Assembly: GCF_003311645.1 (NCBI RefSeq)
Contig: NZ_QEST01000037.1
Location: 1-43,329, forward strand
From: Streptomyces sp. PT12
GTDB lineage: Bacteria > Actinomycetota > Actinomycetes > Streptomycetales > Streptomycetaceae
Reading direction: 5' to 3'
DNA length: 43,329 nt
This document shows positions 1-8,368 of the stretch, piece after piece. The position numbers were made by a program, and so were the translations under genes. Each line of letters starts with the position of its first letter. Positions within the stretch are counted from its first letter, which is position 1. Under the pieces are notes generated by a model. That model was not told where the DNA came from, searched no databases, and saw nothing but the letters and a program-made list of their open reading frames with translations.

Positions 1-14
1 CCCCCGCCTCTCCC

Positions 15-67
15 CGCCGAGCCCGGCGCCCGACCCCCGCACGGGAGGTCGGGCGCCGGGCTCGGCG
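15..67. terminator. Long GC hairpin, probable terminator
   Basis: A perfect 21-bp inverted repeat (15-35 pairs with 47-67) surrounds an 11-nt loop. There is no T-tract, which is common for actinobacterial terminators. It probably ends a gene lying left of the window. Bases 68-258 hold no gene that I can support. Confidence 0.7.
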
Positions 68-258
68 CCGTCCCGGGCGTCGCCGCACCCCTCCGCGGCG
101 CCGCCGCGATGTCGGCTTGGCCGCCCGCCGCCGAACGGACCGCGCTCCAACTCCCACCAGGCGCCGGGGCGCTGAGCCACCGTCGGCTCGGGCCGCCGTT
201 CGGGCTCGCTCCTTCGGCGACCCGGCGCTCACCCGGTACACATCCGGGCAATCGTGGG

Positions 259-264
259 TAGACT
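259..264 (+). promoter_or_regulatory. Candidate -10 box (TAGACT) for the secreted protein
   Basis: TAGACT fits the actinobacterial TANNNT -10 pattern and lies 46 nt before the GTG at 311. I see no convincing -35 hexamer. A local AT-rich stretch (284-298, containing TATCGATA) follows in the presumed leader. Confidence 0.35.
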
Positions 265-310
265 GCGGCGTCGCGCGTCAAGTAGTCATATCGATAAATC
301 GGGAGGCGGC

Positions 311-1075
311 GTGCGACGCCGAACAGCGACGACTCTGACGGCCCTCGCGGCGATGGCCGCGCTCATCGGGGCCCTGGCCCCATCCGCCCAGGGGAGAACC
401 CCCGAGGCGGCCTGCACCCCCGACATCCCCGTCTCCACCGAGGCGGGCGCCGACCGGCTGCTCTCCCTCGTCGAGGGACTTGAATCCACGGGACACACCC
501 CCGCCGAGGTCGACGCCGTCCTCGCCGAACGCGCCTGCCTGACCCGGGTGAGCGAGCCCATCCCGCCCGCCGAAGGGCTCACCGTGACCGCCCCCGACGT
601 CTATGTGATCGCCGAGGTGAACGGCGTCGACCGCTGGGTCGCCATCACCGACTGGGAGTTCGCCGACCTCCCCGCCGCGCCGATGAGCGGCGACCAGGCC
701 GTGGTCACCTGGTTCGACGCGCCCGTCGAGCCCATCGTCCGCGTCGTCCACTACGCGGGCACCACGCCCCAGTACCCCAGCGTCAGCCGCGAGGACGCGG
801 CCGAACTCGGCCCCTATGGCGTGGGGTTCCTGCTGCCGCCCCAGAAGTCCGCCACCGACATGAACATCGCGACGGGGCGTTCCGCGCTCGTCTTCGAGGG
901 CACGGGCGCGTGCCGCACCCTCACCGCGTGCGGCGCGTTCGCCCACACCTGGAACGCGACCGCCGTCACCGGCATCGACCTCGCCGCGACCGGCATGACC
1001 CTGTACTGGTCATCGACCGCCGACCGCGCCCTGACCCTCAGCTCCCCGACCTCGGTGCCGGGAGTCTGCGGGTAG
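311..1075 (+). CDS. Secreted protein of unknown function
   Basis: 254 aa if translation starts at GTG 311, chosen because GGGAGG lies just upstream and the next residues form a classic signal peptide: a VRRR n-region, an Ala/Leu-rich core and an APSAQG region. An upstream in-frame ATG at 254 would put about 19 residues before the signal, so it is less likely. The mature part has five cysteines (near the mature N-terminus, in RACLT, two in GACRTLTACGA, and near the C-terminus), which suggests disulfides in an extracytoplasmic protein. I recognise no family. It converges on the PRPP synthetase paralogue downstream. Confidence 0.75.
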   Translation: MRRRTATTLTALAAMAALIGALAPSAQGRTPEAACTPDIPVSTEAGADRLLSLVEGLESTGHTPAEVDAVLAERACLTRVSEPIPPAEGLTVTAPDVYVIAEVNGVDRWVAITDWEFADLPAAPMSGDQAVVTWFDAPVEPIVRVVHYAGTTPQYPSVSREDAAELGPYGVGFLLPPQKSATDMNIATGRSALVFEGTGACRTLTACGAFAHTWNATAVTGIDLAATGMTLYWSSTADRALTLSSPTSVPGVCG

Positions 1076-1097
1076 GCCGCTCACCCCTCGCCGCGAG

Positions 1098-1142
1098 CTA
1101 TTCGCCGAAGCCCTATTCACCGAAGCCCTATTCACCGAAGAG
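1098..1142. repeat. Three 15-bp tandem repeats carrying in-frame stop codons
   Basis: Units 1098-1112, 1113-1127 and 1128-1142 are near copies of ctattcaccgaagcc. On the minus strand each encodes GFGE (or LFGE) followed by TAG in the same frame, so the 3' end of the PRPP synthetase paralogue carries three successive in-frame TAG codons 15 nt apart. This looks like replication slippage at the gene end. Confidence 0.9.
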
Positions 1143-2069
1143 GGCGCTGACCGACTCGCCGTTGTGGATCCGGCGCACCGCCTCGGCGAGCGCGGGGGCG
1201 ATGGACAGCACGCGCAGCTTGCCGGTGCGCTGATCGGCCGGGATGGGAACGGTGTTGGTGCAGACGATCTCCAGGACATCGGGCTCCGCGCTCAGCCGCC
1301 CCAGCGCGTTGTCCGAGAACAGCCCGTGGGTGCACGCGATCCGCACCGACGCGACGTCCAGCTCCCGCAGGCGTTCGAGCAGCTCCATCACGGTGCTGCC
1401 CTTGGCGATCTCGTCGTCGAGCACGATCACATCCCGGCCTGTCACCTCGCCGATCACCGAGCTGATCGTCACCCGGTCGTCGCTGAAGCGCTGCTTGGCG
1501 CCCGCCGCCACCGGGATGCCCAGCATGCGCGCGAACGCCGCCGCCTCCTTGGCGTTGCCCAGGTCGGGCGAGACCACCACGGCGTTGCCCAGGTCCTGGC
1601 CCCTGAAGTGCGAGGCCAGCTCCCGCAGCGCGTGCAGGTGGTCAACCGGGACGCTGAAGAACCCGTGCACCTGCGGCGAGTGCAGGGTCATCGCCAGCAC
1701 CCGGCTCGCCCCCGCCGCCACCATCAGGTCCGCGATCAGCCGCCCGCCGATGGAGATGCGCGGCGCGTCCTTCTTGTCCGACCTGGCGTAGGAGTAGTGC
1801 GGCATCACCACCGTGATGCGTCCCGCCGACGCGCCGCGCGCCGCGTCGAGCATCAGCAGCAGCTCGACCAGGTGCTCCTGTACGGGCCGCACCAGCGGCT
1901 GCACCAGGTAGACGTCGCGCTCCCGGCAGTTGGCCTGCAGCTGTACCTGAAGGCAGTCGTTGGCGAAGCGGTCCACCCTGGTCGGCAGCAGCGGCACCCC
2001 GAGATGGGCGCAAACCTCGGCGGCCAGCTCGGGGTGGGCGCTGCCGCTGAAGACGGCGATCTCACGCAC
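1128..2069 (-). CDS. Diverged ribose-phosphate pyrophosphokinase paralogue
   Basis: 313 aa from GTG 2069, chosen because the protein then begins directly with the beta strand REIAVFSGSAHPELA and a GAAGAGGG-type ribosome site precedes it. The family makes PRPP from ribose 5-phosphate and ATP. Two phosphoribosyltransferase-type domains are visible (YARSDKKD; TLHSPQVHGFFSVPVDHL; VVSPDLGNAKEA). The PRPP-binding loop reads DDEIAKGST instead of the DDMIDTGGT seen in the canonical copy at 38282-39259. It may therefore be catalytically different or regulatory. It stands alone, 75 nt downstream of the penicillin-binding protein on the same strand. Family assignment is firm; activity is not. Confidence 0.85.
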   Translation of the reverse strand: MREIAVFSGSAHPELAAEVCAHLGVPLLPTRVDRFANDCLQVQLQANCRERDVYLVQPLVRPVQEHLVELLLMLDAARGASAGRITVVMPHYSYARSDKKDAPRISIGGRLIADLMVAAGASRVLAMTLHSPQVHGFFSVPVDHLHALRELASHFRGQDLGNAVVVSPDLGNAKEAAAFARMLGIPVAAGAKQRFSDDRVTISSVIGEVTGRDVIVLDDEIAKGSTVMELLERLRELDVASVRIACTHGLFSDNALGRLSAEPDVLEIVCTNTVPIPADQRTGKLRVLSIAPALAEAVRRIHNGESVSALFGE

Positions 2070-2144
2070 GGTCCGTCCCTCTTCCGCTCCAGGGGCGCCC
2101 CTCGACGCGCCCCGCCTACCGGGCAAACCCTGACTGACGCGGCA

Positions 2145-3779
2145 CTACGGGGCGACCCTCAGGACGTCGGCCACCAGGGGACCGGCGAACGTTCCGCCGT
2201 GCCCCGAGTCGGGGACGACCGCGGCCACGGCCAGGTCGTTGCGGTATCCGGTGAACCAGGCGTTCGGCTTGTCCTGCCCGTCCACCTCGGCCGATCCCGT
2301 CTTGCCGCCGATGTCACCGCCGAGCCCGGCCATCGCCTCGGCGGCGGTGCCGTTGGCCGCGGTGCGGCTCATCAGGGACCGCAGGTCGCCCGCCGTGGGC
2401 AGCGGCGACGGCGCCTGCGCGAGCTGCCGCCCGTCGAAGTCGGCTGGCACCAGGTAGGGCTGGAGGAACGAGCCGTTCTTCACGGTGGCCGAGACCGACG
2501 CCATGGTCAGGGGGTTCATGCGCACGCCGCCCTGGCCGATGAGCGCGGCGGCCATCTGCGCGTCCGACTGCGTGGGCACCGCGCCGTCCATCGACGTCAC
2601 GCCGACCTGCCAGTCCAGGCCGAGGCCGAACGCCTCCCGCGCGTGGTTCCCCAGCTCGTCGTCCGACAGCTCGGGCGCCTGGGAGATGAACGCGGTGTTG
2701 CACGAGCGGGCGAAGCTGTCCGCGAACGTGCCGCCCTCGATCTCGAACTCGTCGAGGTTCTGGAACTCCCAGCCGCCGTGCGTGAAGTGCTTCGGGCACG
2801 GGTGCTCGGCGCCGGGCGAGGCCAGACCGCGGTCGAGCAGGAGCGAGGCCGTCACGATCTTGAACGTCGAGCCGGGGGCGTAGCTGCCCTCAAGGGCCGT
2901 GTCGAAGCCGTCCGCGGGGGAGTTGGCGATGGCGTGGATCGCGCCCGTGCTCGGCTGGATCGCCACGACCGACGCGCTGGCGCGCTCCGCGACCGCGTCC
3001 TCGGCGGCCCGCTGCACCGCGGGGTCGATCGTCGTGGGCACCTGGCCCGCGGTCGGCTCGGCCAGCTCAAGCAGCGACGTGACCGTCTCGCCCTCCGCGT
3101 CCACGATGCGGGTCTCGACGCCCGCCGAGCCGCCCGCCTGCTCGCCGTAGCGCTCCCGGAGCTCGGCGATGACCGGGGCGAGCGAGGGGAAGTCGTCGGC
3201 CGAGAGCACCGCGCCGTTCCGGTCGAGCGCCTCGACCGGCGGGACCTCGCTGATCGGGCCCGTCTCAAGGGACTGCCCCTCGGCCAGCTCCGGGTGGATC
3301 ACGGTGGGCGCCCACTCGATGACCGGCTCGCCGCTCGCCTCGTCGCGCACGACGCTCAGCGCGGTCTCCCAGCCCAGCTCGGCGGGCTCCTCGTCCTCGT
3401 GGGCGACGGTGGCGGCGAGCGAGAACGGCACGGTCGCGCCGTCGGGCGTGCCCGCGTCGATGGCCACCTCGGTCAACGAGGCGTCGGCGGCCAGCGCTTC
3501 GAGCGCGGCCCGCGCGGCCTCGGGGTCGCTGGTCAGCTCGGCCGCCGCCACCGCGTCGCCCGCGGCCCAGGCGTCGAGGAACGCGCCCGACGCGGCCAGC
3601 ACCTCGTCGCCGGTGGGCGGCCCCGCTGGCTCGTCGTCCCCGCCGCGCTCGCCGTCGGCCGCGGCGGCGCCGCCCCCGCTGCCTTCGTCGCCGAGCAGGC
3701 TGTACGCCCCGAAGCCCACGACCGAGACGACGGCCGCGCACACCCCCGCCACCACCGCGATCCGCTGCCCGTTCCGCAT
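2145..3779 (-). CDS. Penicillin-binding protein (class B-like transpeptidase)
   Basis: 544 aa. It cross-links peptidoglycan outside the membrane. The start at 3779 leaves about 10 nt to GGGGG; an ATG at 3788 is too close to that site. One N-terminal membrane helix (residues 7-29) is followed by a Gly/Asp-rich linker, an NTF2-like MecA-N-type region (about 57-165), a dimerisation region, and the transpeptidase domain with STFK (304-307), SCN (359-361) and KTG (493-495). All three catalytic motifs are intact. TAGGCT at 3842-3847 (minus strand) is a possible -10. It lies downstream of pmt on the same strand with a 144-nt gap. Cell wall synthesis and protein O-mannosylation are functionally linked in Streptomyces, but no operon is proven here. 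Confidence 0.93.
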   Translation of the reverse strand: MRNGQRIAVVAGVCAAVVSVVGFGAYSLLGDEGSGGGAAAADGERGGDDEPAGPPTGDEVLAASGAFLDAWAAGDAVAAAELTSDPEAARAALEALAADASLTEVAIDAGTPDGATVPFSLAATVAHEDEEPAELGWETALSVVRDEASGEPVIEWAPTVIHPELAEGQSLETGPISEVPPVEALDRNGAVLSADDFPSLAPVIAELRERYGEQAGGSAGVETRIVDAEGETVTSLLELAEPTAGQVPTTIDPAVQRAAEDAVAERASASVVAIQPSTGAIHAIANSPADGFDTALEGSYAPGSTFKIVTASLLLDRGLASPGAEHPCPKHFTHGGWEFQNLDEFEIEGGTFADSFARSCNTAFISQAPELSDDELGNHAREAFGLGLDWQVGVTSMDGAVPTQSDAQMAAALIGQGGVRMNPLTMASVSATVKNGSFLQPYLVPADFDGRQLAQAPSPLPTAGDLRSLMSRTAANGTAAEAMAGLGGDIGGKTGSAEVDGQDKPNAWFTGYRNDLAVAAVVPDSGHGGTFAGPLVADVLRVAP

Positions 3780-3923
3780 GTCAACCATGCCCCCTGCCCT
3801 GGTACTTCCGCGAGCGCGCTGCACCGGCCCGCTGTCGCCGCAGCCTACCGGCTACCCCCGGTATGCCGGACGGCAGCCCGGTGTCACTTCGGCCTCATTC
3901 GGGATTCGGGCTCACCCGTCACA

Positions 3924-5639
3924 TCAGACCCAGGTGTCGAGCCACATCCGGGCCCGCCAGCCGTCCACCGGCAGCTCGGTACCCGTGTAAATGGGGTGGA
4001 AGTAGATGAAGTTCCACACGATCAGCAGCACCAGCACCCCGGCCGCGACGATGCCCGCCACCCGGCGCCGCTCCGAGCAGCCGGGCGGCCCGAGGACCGC
4101 GCCGATCATCAGCGTCACGGCCAGGCACAGGAACGGCACGAGCACCACGGCGTAGAAGTAGAAGATCGTGCGCTCCTGGTACAGGAACCACGGCAGATAC
4201 CCCGCCGCCACCGCGCACAGCACCGCGCCCGCCCGCCAGTCGCGGCGGAACATCCAGCGGTAGAGCGCGTATGCGAGCGCGAAGCACGCCGCCCACCACA
4301 GCAGCGGGGTGCCCAGGGCCAGCACCTCGCGCGCGCAGCCGCTGGAATAGCCGCAGCCGTCCTCGCCCGCGTCGCGCGACTCGTAGAAGTACGTCACGGG
4401 CCGGGTCGCGACCAGCCAGCTCCAGGGGTTGGACTCGTAGTCGTGCTGCGAGGTCAGGTCCACATGGAAGCCGTAGACCTCGGTCGTGTAGTGCCACAGG
4501 CTGCGCAGCGGCCCTGGCACCCAGGAGAACGAGCTGTCCCGCCCCTCGGCCCAGTCCCGGTAGTAGCCCCCCGACGTCGCGAACCAGCCCGCCCACGACG
4601 CGAGGTACACCGCGAGCGCGACCGGCACGAGCGAGAGGAACGCGGGCCCCGCGTCGCGCCGCAGCGTCACGGCGTACGCCTGCCGCGCCCCCGCGGTGCG
4701 CCGCGCCGCCGCGTCCCACAGCACGGTCAGCAGGCCGAACGCGGCGAGCACATAGAGCCCGTTCCACTTGGTCGCGCAGGCGAGGCCCAGGCACACCCCC
4801 GCGGCAAGGCGCCAGGGCCTGACGCCGAGCCCGAGGCGTTCCCCGACGTCGCGCGAGGAGCGCGCCAGGCCGTCGGCGCCCACGGGAAGCGCCGCGGCGA
4901 GGCGCGCCCTGGCCCGGTCGCGGTCGATCAGCAGGCAGCCGAACGCCGCGAGCAGCCAGAACATCAGCACCAGGTCGAGCAGCGCGGTCCTGCTCATCAC
5001 GAAGTGCAGCCCGTCCACCGCGAGCAGCAGCCCCGCGACGCAGCCGAGCACCGTCGAGCGGAACAGCCGCCGCCCGATCCGGCACAGCATGAGCACCGAC
5101 AGGGTGCCGAGCAGCGCCACCATGAAGCGCCAGCCGAACGGCGTGAGGCCGAACATCCACTCGCCAAGGGCGATGACCCACTTGCCCGCGGGCGGGTGCA
5201 CGACATAGGAAGCGGCCGAGCCGACCGGGGTCTCGCCGCCGATGATCCGCTCGTTGGCGTCCTCGGGCCAGTCGGTCTCGTAGCCGTGCTCGAGCAGCGA
5301 CCAGGCGTCCTTGGCGTAGTACGTCTCGTCGAATATCACGGCGTTCGGCGAGCCCAGGTCGGCGAAGCGCAGCGCGCCCGCGAACGCCGCCACCAGCAGC
5401 GGCCCGCCCCATGCCGTCAAGCGGGCCAGGCGCGCGGCGGCGAGCGGCGCGAAGCCGAAGTACTGCCACAGGCGCGCGCCCGGCTCCGGGTAGGGCGGCA
5501 CCAGGCGTTCGCGCACGCCCGACCCGCGGCGGCCCGCGTAGCCGAAACGACGCAGCCGCTGCTCCCACGCGGGCGGGCGGCGGCCCGGCTCGCGTTCAGG
5601 CGGGGCCTCGGTCACGGTCTGGCTGCTCTGGCTGCTCAT
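3924..5639 (-). CDS. pmt: Dolichyl-phosphate-mannose--protein mannosyltransferase
   Basis: 571 aa, GT39 family. It transfers mannose from polyprenyl-phosphate-mannose to Ser/Thr of exported proteins at the outer face of the membrane. After a charged N-terminus there are about ten membrane segments. The first extracytoplasmic loop holds the catalytic acidic pair in FDETYY (D104, E105), followed by the HPPAGKW signature. The C-terminal half has the conserved aromatic loop around YESNPWSWL and ends in WNFIYFHPIYTG. Start 5639 (MSSQSSQ) is preferred; an in-frame ATG at 5657 is possible. It diverges from rsmI across a 60-nt gap, an arrangement typical of Streptomyces, where Pmt glycoproteins matter for phiC31 infection and cell wall antibiotic tolerance. 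Confidence 0.95.
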   Translation of the reverse strand: MSSQSSQTVTEAPPEREPGRRPPAWEQRLRRFGYAGRRGSGVRERLVPPYPEPGARLWQYFGFAPLAAARLARLTAWGGPLLVAAFAGALRFADLGSPNAVIFDETYYAKDAWSLLEHGYETDWPEDANERIIGGETPVGSAASYVVHPPAGKWVIALGEWMFGLTPFGWRFMVALLGTLSVLMLCRIGRRLFRSTVLGCVAGLLLAVDGLHFVMSRTALLDLVLMFWLLAAFGCLLIDRDRARARLAAALPVGADGLARSSRDVGERLGLGVRPWRLAAGVCLGLACATKWNGLYVLAAFGLLTVLWDAAARRTAGARQAYAVTLRRDAGPAFLSLVPVALAVYLASWAGWFATSGGYYRDWAEGRDSSFSWVPGPLRSLWHYTTEVYGFHVDLTSQHDYESNPWSWLVATRPVTYFYESRDAGEDGCGYSSGCAREVLALGTPLLWWAACFALAYALYRWMFRRDWRAGAVLCAVAAGYLPWFLYQERTIFYFYAVVLVPFLCLAVTLMIGAVLGPPGCSERRRVAGIVAAGVLVLLIVWNFIYFHPIYTGTELPVDGWRARMWLDTWV

Positions 5640-5699
5640 CGGGGCCCATCTTGGCATCCGGCCCTTGGGAACCCCGTGAGATGCGCGAGGATGACGGCC

Positions 5700-6566
5700 A
5701 TGACAGGCACGCTCGTACTGGCCGGGACTCCGATCGGCGCCCTGGGTGACGCCCCGCCGCGGCTCGCCGACGAGCTGGCGGCGGCCGATGTCGTCGCGGC
5801 CGAGGACACCCGCCGCCTGCGGCGCCTCGCCCAGGGCCTCGGCGTCACCCTCGGGGGGCGCGTGGTGTCGTACTTCGAGGGCAACGAGGCGGCGCGCACG
5901 CCGGAGCTCGCGGACGAGCTGGCGCGCGGGGCGCGCGTTGTGCTGGTGACGGACGCGGGGATGCCGTCCGTGTCCGACCCCGGCTACCGGCTCGTGGCCG
6001 CGGCGGTCGAGCGCGGCGTCCGCGTCACGGCGGTGCCTGGGCCTTCGGCGGTGCTGACCGCGCTCGCGCTGTCCGCGCTGCCCGTCGACCGCTTCTGCTT
6101 CGAGGGGTTCCTGCCCCGCAAGCCGGGCGAGCGCGCCGCGCGGCTGCGCGAGGTGGCGGGGGAACGCCGCACGCTCGTGTGGTTCGAGGCGCCGCACCGG
6201 CTCGCGGCGTCGCTCGCGGCGATGGCCGAGGCGTTCGGCGGCGAGCGGCGCGCGGCCGTGTGCCGTGAGCTGACCAAGACGTATGAGGAGGTCAGGCGGG
6301 GCACGCTCGGCGAGCTGGCCGCCTGGGCCGAGCCCGGCGTGCGCGGGGAGATCACGGTGGTGGTCGAGGGCGCCCCCGCGCCCGAGCCAGGGAGCGTGGA
6401 CGCGGCCGAGCTGGCGAGGCTCGTCGCCGAGGGGGAGGCGGCGGGCCTGCACCGCAAGGAGGCGATCGCCGACGTGGCGCGCGCGGTCGGCGTTCCCAAG
6501 CGGCGGGTGTTCGACGCCGTGGTGGCGGCCCGCGCCTCGGGAGGGGCCGGATCGGCGTCGCCGTAG
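5700..6566 (+). CDS. rsmI: 16S rRNA (cytidine-2'-O)-methyltransferase RsmI
   Basis: 288 aa, tetrapyrrole-methylase fold. RsmI methylates the ribose of C1402 in 16S rRNA using SAM. Visible motifs are the N-terminal LVLAGTPIGALGDAP, AEDTR, VTDAGMPSVSDPG and VPGPSAVLTAL, then PRKPGER and ELTKTYEE in the second half. Start 5700 has GAGG 9 nt upstream; the in-frame ATG at 5691 abuts that site and is less likely. The length matches the family. It is followed by tatD after 10 nt and forms the head of a 16S rRNA modification and isoprenoid cluster (rsmI, tatD, rsmA, ispE). Confidence 0.95.
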   Translation: MTGTLVLAGTPIGALGDAPPRLADELAAADVVAAEDTRRLRRLAQGLGVTLGGRVVSYFEGNEAARTPELADELARGARVVLVTDAGMPSVSDPGYRLVAAAVERGVRVTAVPGPSAVLTALALSALPVDRFCFEGFLPRKPGERAARLREVAGERRTLVWFEAPHRLAASLAAMAEAFGGERRAAVCRELTKTYEEVRRGTLGELAAWAEPGVRGEITVVVEGAPAPEPGSVDAAELARLVAEGEAAGLHRKEAIADVARAVGVPKRRVFDAVVAARASGGAGSASP

Positions 6567-6569
6567 GAT
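6564..6569 (+). promoter_or_regulatory. Candidate -10 box (TAGGAT) for a leaderless tatD mRNA
   Basis: TAGGAT overlaps the rsmI stop codon and ends 7 nt before the tatD ATG. A transcript starting there would be leaderless. No clear -35 is visible. Confidence 0.4.
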
Positions 6570-6576
6570 TCACGGC

Positions 6577-7425
6577 ATGCCCAAGTCCGCCAAGGCGAAG
6601 GCCAGGGAGCATGTGCCGCCGCCGCTGCCCGAGCCGCTGAAGATCCCCGTCGCCGACGCCCACACCCACCTCGACATGCAGGGCACGACCGTCGACGAGG
6701 CCATCGCCAAGGCCGCGGCGGTGGGCGTGACCCGCGTCGTGCAGACCGGGTGCGACGTCGAACGCGCCCACTGGGCCGCCAAGGTCGCCGCCGACCACGA
6801 CGCGATCGTGGCCGCCGTCGCCCTGCACCCCAACGAGGCGCCGCGCATCGAGGAGACCGAGGGCCCCGGCGGCCTCGACGCCGCGCTGCGGGAGATCGCC
6901 GAGCTCGGCGCGCTGCCCCAGGTGGTGGCCATCGGCGAGACCGGGCTCGACTACTACCGCACGGGGCCAGAGGGCGTCGCCGCGCAGCAGCGCTCGTTCA
7001 GGCGGCACATCGCGCTGGCCAAGGAGCTTGACAAGGCCCTGGTCATCCACGACCGCGACGCGCACGACGACGTGCTGCGCATCCTGCGCGAGGAGGGCGC
7101 CCCGCGCCGCACGGTGTTCCACTGCTACTCGGGCGATGCCGCGATGACCGAGGTGTGCGCCGCCGAGGGGTACTTCATGTCGTTCGCCGGGAACGTCACG
7201 TTCGCCAGCGCCCAGCCGCTGCGTGACGCGCTCGCCGCCGCGCCGCCCGAGCTGCTGCTTGTGGAGACGGACGCGCCCTTCATGACCCCGGCGCCGTTCC
7301 GCGGCAGGCCCAACGCGCCCTATCTGATCCCCGTCACGCTGCGCGCGATGGCCGAGGTCAAAGGGCTGGCCGAGGACGAGCTCGCCCGGCACGTCGCGGC
7401 CAACGCCGAACGGGTCTTCGGGTGA
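6577..7425 (+). CDS. tatD: TatD family metal-dependent deoxyribonuclease
   Basis: 282 aa, amidohydrolase (TIM-barrel) superfamily. TatD enzymes are 3'-5' DNases acting in the cytoplasm. Metal-ligand motifs are all present: HTHLD (His29, His31), GETGLDYY, a conserved His in [16 protein letters not shown], and ETDAPFMTP near the C-terminus. The N-terminal 20 residues are Lys/Pro-rich, as in actinobacterial homologues. The start has no good ribosome site but has a -10-like box directly upstream. Its stop overlaps the rsmA GTG by 4 nt. In many Streptomyces a resuscitation-promoting factor gene lies between tatD and rsmA; here there is none. Confidence 0.93.
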   Translation: MPKSAKAKAREHVPPPLPEPLKIPVADAHTHLDMQGTTVDEAIAKAAAVGVTRVVQTGCDVERAHWAAKVAADHDAIVAAVALHPNEAPRIEETEGPGGLDAALREIAELGALPQVVAIGETGLDYYRTGPEGVAAQQRSFRRHIALAKELDKALVIHDRDAHDDVLRILREEGAPRRTVFHCYSGDAAMTEVCAAEGYFMSFAGNVTFASAQPLRDALAAAPPELLLVETDAPFMTPAPFRGRPNAPYLIPVTLRAMAEVKGLAEDELARHVAANAERVFG

Positions 7426-8276
7426 CCCAGGACGCGCTGCTCGGCCCCGGCGACATCCGCGAGCTCGCGGCGGCGCTCGGCCTGCGCCCGACCAAGCAGC
7501 GCGGCCAGAACTTCGTGATCGACGCCAACACCGTGCGCCGCATCGTGCGCGCCGCCGATGTCGGCCCCGACGACGCGGTGGTCGAGATCGGCCCGGGGCT
7601 CGGCTCCCTGACCCTGGCGCTGCTCGGCGCCGCTGGCCATGTGACGGCGGTCGAGATCGACGACGTGCTCGCGGCGGCGCTGCCCGCGACGGTCGAGGCC
7701 CGCCTCCCGGCGCGCGCGGACCGTTTCGCGCTGGTCCACGCGGACGCGCTGCGCGTCACCGAGCTGCCGGGTCCGCCCCCGCGCGCGCTCGTCGCCAACC
7801 TCCCTTACAACGTCGCGGTGCCGGTGCTGCTGCACATGCTGGCGGCGTTCCCCAGCCTCCAACGCGGCCTGGTCATGGTGCAGTCCGAGGTCGCCGACCG
7901 CCTTGCCGCCCCGCCGGGGTCCAAGGTGTACGGGGTGCCATCGGTCAAGACCGCGTGGTACGCGCGGGCGCGGCGGGCCGGGGCGATCGGCCGCACGGTG
8001 TTCTGGCCCGCGCCGCGCGTGGACTCGGGCCTGGTCTCCCTGGTCCGCCGCGACCCCCCGCCCACGCGGGCCTCGCGCGCCGAGGTCTTCGCGGCGATCG
8101 ACGCGGCGTTCGCGCAGCGCCGCAAGACGCTGCGCTCCGCCCTTGCCGCGTGGGCGGGTTCGGCGACGGCGGCCGAGGCGGCGTGCGAGGCGGCGGGCAT
8201 CGCGCCGACGGCGCGGGGCGAGTCCCTGACGGTGGAGGACTTCGCGCGCCTCGCGGAGTTCCGCTCCCTCGGGTGA
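7422..8276 (+). CDS. rsmA: 16S rRNA dimethyladenosine transferase RsmA (KsgA)
   Basis: 284 aa, starting at GTG 7422 inside the tatD stop (GTGA overlap), which implies translational coupling. The enzyme dimethylates two adjacent adenosines (A1518 and A1519) in helix 45 of 16S rRNA with SAM, late in 30S assembly. Motifs: [10 protein letters not shown] (26-34), the SAM site [23 protein letters not shown], and the catalytic NLPYN (126-130). A VSxGxxxFxPxPxVxS-like region is present as [14 protein letters not shown], and the C-terminal domain contains QRRKTLR. Full length for the family. Confidence 0.96.
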   Translation: MTQDALLGPGDIRELAAALGLRPTKQRGQNFVIDANTVRRIVRAADVGPDDAVVEIGPGLGSLTLALLGAAGHVTAVEIDDVLAAALPATVEARLPARADRFALVHADALRVTELPGPPPRALVANLPYNVAVPVLLHMLAAFPSLQRGLVMVQSEVADRLAAPPGSKVYGVPSVKTAWYARARRAGAIGRTVFWPAPRVDSGLVSLVRRDPPPTRASRAEVFAAIDAAFAQRRKTLRSALAAWAGSATAAEAACEAAGIAPTARGESLTVEDFARLAEFRSLG

Positions 8277-8354
8277 CCCTCACGCGCTCGCGGGGCCAGG
8301 CACCACAGGGCCCTCGCCGGTCCGAGCGGGTGGGCGGGCTGACCGGCGGATGCC

Positions 8355-8360
8355 TAGACT
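8355..8360 (+). promoter_or_regulatory. Candidate -10 box (TAGACT) for a leaderless ispE mRNA
   Basis: TAGACT ends 8 nt before the ispE ATG at 8369, inside the 92-nt gap after rsmA. The placement suggests a leaderless transcript. Confidence 0.4.
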
Positions 8361-8368
8361 CGGGGCCC

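Noticed and set aside
1164-5690. Very long plus-strand open frame antisense to the prs paralogue, PBP and pmt
   Set aside because: It is Arg/His/Gly-rich with no recognisable motif until the true rsmI start at 5700; the minus-strand genes have full family motifs. It is a GC-rich shadow frame.
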